A DNA stretch of 7,905 nucleotides from JAJECS01 sp034428595 (lineage in GTDB: Bacteria > Chloroflexota > UBA11872), in NCBI GenBank assembly GCA_034428595.1, contig DAOUHO010000068.1, forward strand, positions 1-7,905, given 5' to 3'. Below the pieces are notes generated by a model that did no database searches, was not told the DNA's origin, and saw only the letters and a list, made by a program, of their open reading frames with translations. Of the stretch, positions 6,495 through 7,905 are shown in pieces. Position numbers and translations under genes: made by a program. Positions within the stretch are counted from its first letter, which is position 1. Each line of letters begins with the position of its first letter.

Positions 6495-7792
6495 TGTCCA
6501 AGGCCATGACGTCGTCCGAGCAACTCCTGGGAAGAGCCAAGCGTGTGCTGACCGCCGGAGCATTGGGGCGGTTCAGCATTCCGGACGAGGTCAGCGTGGT
6601 ATTCGAGTCAGGCTCAGGCAGCCGTTTGCGCACGGTCGACGGCGACGAATACATCGACTATCTCCTCGGCTCCGGCCCCGTCCTTCTCGGCCACGCGCAT
6701 CCGGCGGTGGAGGCGGCCGTGCGAACCCAGCTGAGCCGTGGCACGACCTACTTCTTCCTCAACGTCCCGGCGATCGAGCTGGCCGAGCAGCTGATCGACG
6801 CCGTGCCCTGCGCCGACCAGTTGCGCTACACCAGCACCGGCACCGAGGCCACTCATCTGGCGCTGCGCGGCGCGCGGGCCTTCACCGGGCGCTCCAAGAT
6901 CCTCAAGTTCGAAGGCTCGTGGCACGGCATGCACGACTACGCGCTGTGGGCCACGGTGCCGACCGAAGCCAGCGACTATCCGCATTCCGAGCCGGACTCG
7001 GCTGGAATCCCGAGCGTTCTCGGCGACGAGGTGCTCGTGGCCCCGTTCAATGAGCTCGAGATCACGCAGCAGATCATCGAGGCGCACGCCGACGAGCTGG
7101 CTGCCGTGATCGTGGAGCCGCTGCAGCGCGTGCTCAAGCCCGAGCCCGGCTTTCTCGAAGCCCTCCGCGAGCTCACCACCCGCCTCGGCATCGTGCTCAT
7201 CTTCGACGAGATCGTCACCGGGTTCCGGATCGCCTGGGGCGGGGCGCAGGAGCGCTACGGCGTGGTGCCCGACATGGCCACCTACGGCAAGGCCATGGCC
7301 GGTGCCTTTCCGCTGGCGGCGATCATGGGACGCGCCGACGTCATGGACGTATATGCACGCCAATCACGCTCGACGCGCGAGGTGGCCTGGGCCAGCGGCA
7401 CGTTCAGCGGAAACCCGGTCGGCGCCGCCGCCGGGATCGCCGCGCTGGACGTGCTATCGAGCGACGGCTTCTACGACCGTTTGCGAGCCACCGGATCCCG
7501 GCTGCGCCGGGGCATCGAAGACTTGGGCCGCAAGCACGGCGTGCCCACGCAAGCATTGGGCGAAGACCCGGTCTTCGGCGTCCGCTTCATGGAAAACGCG
7601 CAACCCAAGACCTGGATGGACCTGCAGGAGCACGACGCCGACTTCGGCCATCGCTGGAGCATCGAGTGCATTCGCGGCGGCCTGCTGCTCAATCCCAACG
7701 AGAAATGGTACGTCTCGATCGCGCACGACGACGCCGACCTCGATCGCACCTTCGAGATTCTCGATGGGGCGTTCCGGCAGGCGCTCGGCTAA
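6494..7792 (+). CDS. Class III PLP aminotransferase, glutamate-1-semialdehyde aminomutase-like
   Basis: This 432-residue cytosolic enzyme has class III aminotransferase signatures in order: STGTEATHLALRGARAFTGR (114-133, cofactor phosphate region), KFEGSWHGMHD (138-148), IFDEIVTGFR with Asp238 that contacts the pyridine nitrogen, TYGKAMAGAFPLAA with Lys266 as the Schiff-base lysine, and SGTFSGNPVGAAAG (301-314). Layout and length fit the glutamate-1-semialdehyde aminomutase subgroup. In true HemL the strand before the first helix reads like SFGAPT; here the equivalent region is TTYFFLNVP (84-92), and no heme genes adjoin it, so a catabolic aminotransferase or aminomutase on another substrate is more likely. 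Start choice: ATG 6494 overlaps the previous stop by one base (TGATG); GTG 6491 one codon upstream (GTGA overlap) is equally possible and lies 9 nt from AGAGG (6477-6481). It is coupled to the oxidoreductase, suggesting consecutive oxidation and amination or deamination steps. Confidence 0.92.
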   Translation: MSKAMTSSEQLLGRAKRVLTAGALGRFSIPDEVSVVFESGSGSRLRTVDGDEYIDYLLGSGPVLLGHAHPAVEAAVRTQLSRGTTYFFLNVPAIELAEQLIDAVPCADQLRYTSTGTEATHLALRGARAFTGRSKILKFEGSWHGMHDYALWATVPTEASDYPHSEPDSAGIPSVLGDEVLVAPFNELEITQQIIEAHADELAAVIVEPLQRVLKPEPGFLEALRELTTRLGIVLIFDEIVTGFRIAWGGAQERYGVVPDMATYGKAMAGAFPLAAIMGRADVMDVYARQSRSTREVAWASGTFSGNPVGAAAGIAALDVLSSDGFYDRLRATGSRLRRGIEDLGRKHGVPTQALGEDPVFGVRFMENAQPKTWMDLQEHDADFGHRWSIECIRGGLLLNPNEKWYVSIAHDDADLDRTFEILDGAFRQALG

Positions 7793-7905
7793 CGATACCG
7801 GGGTGCCGGCCGCGTCGGGCAGCCAGGGCATGGGATGAATCTGCCACTTGGAAAAGTCTGAAAAAGGCCGTGGACTTTGTCCCTACCCGTTCGCCCCCGT
7901 ATCAA
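7793..7905. other. Trailing 113 bp without a recognisable gene
   Basis: Nothing codes convincingly here. The segment from about 7840 is more A/T-rich than the genes. It contains a 6-bp inverted repeat, AAAGTC (7853-7858) and GACTTT (7873-7878), with a 14-nt loop and no following T-run, so I do not call it a terminator. The operon may end here or continue beyond the edge. Confidence 0.5.

Noticed and set aside
6614..7363. Minus-strand open frame of 249 codons opposite the aminotransferase
   Set aside because: It is an antisense shadow of a gene with all expected PLP-site motifs; no ribosome site or family match was seen.
7853..7878. Hairpin as a terminator after the aminotransferase
   Set aside because: Six-base A/T-rich arms, a 14-nt loop and no T-run do not make a credible intrinsic terminator.

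Overview
This GC-rich window most likely comes from the chromosome of a Chloroflexota bacterium. The strongest hint is the substrate-binding lipoprotein at the left end. Between its lipobox and its folded domain it carries a valine/glutamate/lysine-rich 14-residue repeat, a feature I associate with solute-binding lipoproteins of that phylum. No rRNA, tRNA or marker gene is present, so the phylum is an inference.

Layout: two gene groups diverge from a 339-bp intergenic region (2487-2825). Leftward (minus strand) run a DppC/OppC-type ABC permease (1572-2486) and, after a 101-bp gap with a good sigma70-like promoter, a family-5 solute-binding lipoprotein (1-1470) whose C-terminus lies outside the window. 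Rightward (plus strand) run four genes. Two are overlapping, paralogous TIM-barrel proteins of the sugar phosphate isomerase/epimerase (xylose isomerase-like) superfamily (2826-3773 and 3770-4786). The third is a PYROXD2/CrtI-like FAD-dependent oxidoreductase (4878-6494). The fourth is a class III PLP aminotransferase of the glutamate-1-semialdehyde-aminomutase type (6494-7792), which overlaps the oxidoreductase stop codon. The last 113 bp hold no gene I can support.

Together this looks like an uptake-plus-catabolism locus: an ABC importer for a peptide, opine, oligosaccharide or similar solute, next to isomerase, flavin oxidase/dehydrogenase and aminotransferase steps. The substrate cannot be read from the sequence. 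The most notable points are the tandem TIM-barrel pair, which align almost without gaps, share exact metal-ligand spacing and differ by one 29-residue insertion; the unusual four-enzyme combination; the 42-bp periodic repeat in the binding protein; and an inverted repeat overlapping a possible promoter in the divergent intergenic region. I saw no mobile element, CRISPR array or RNA gene.
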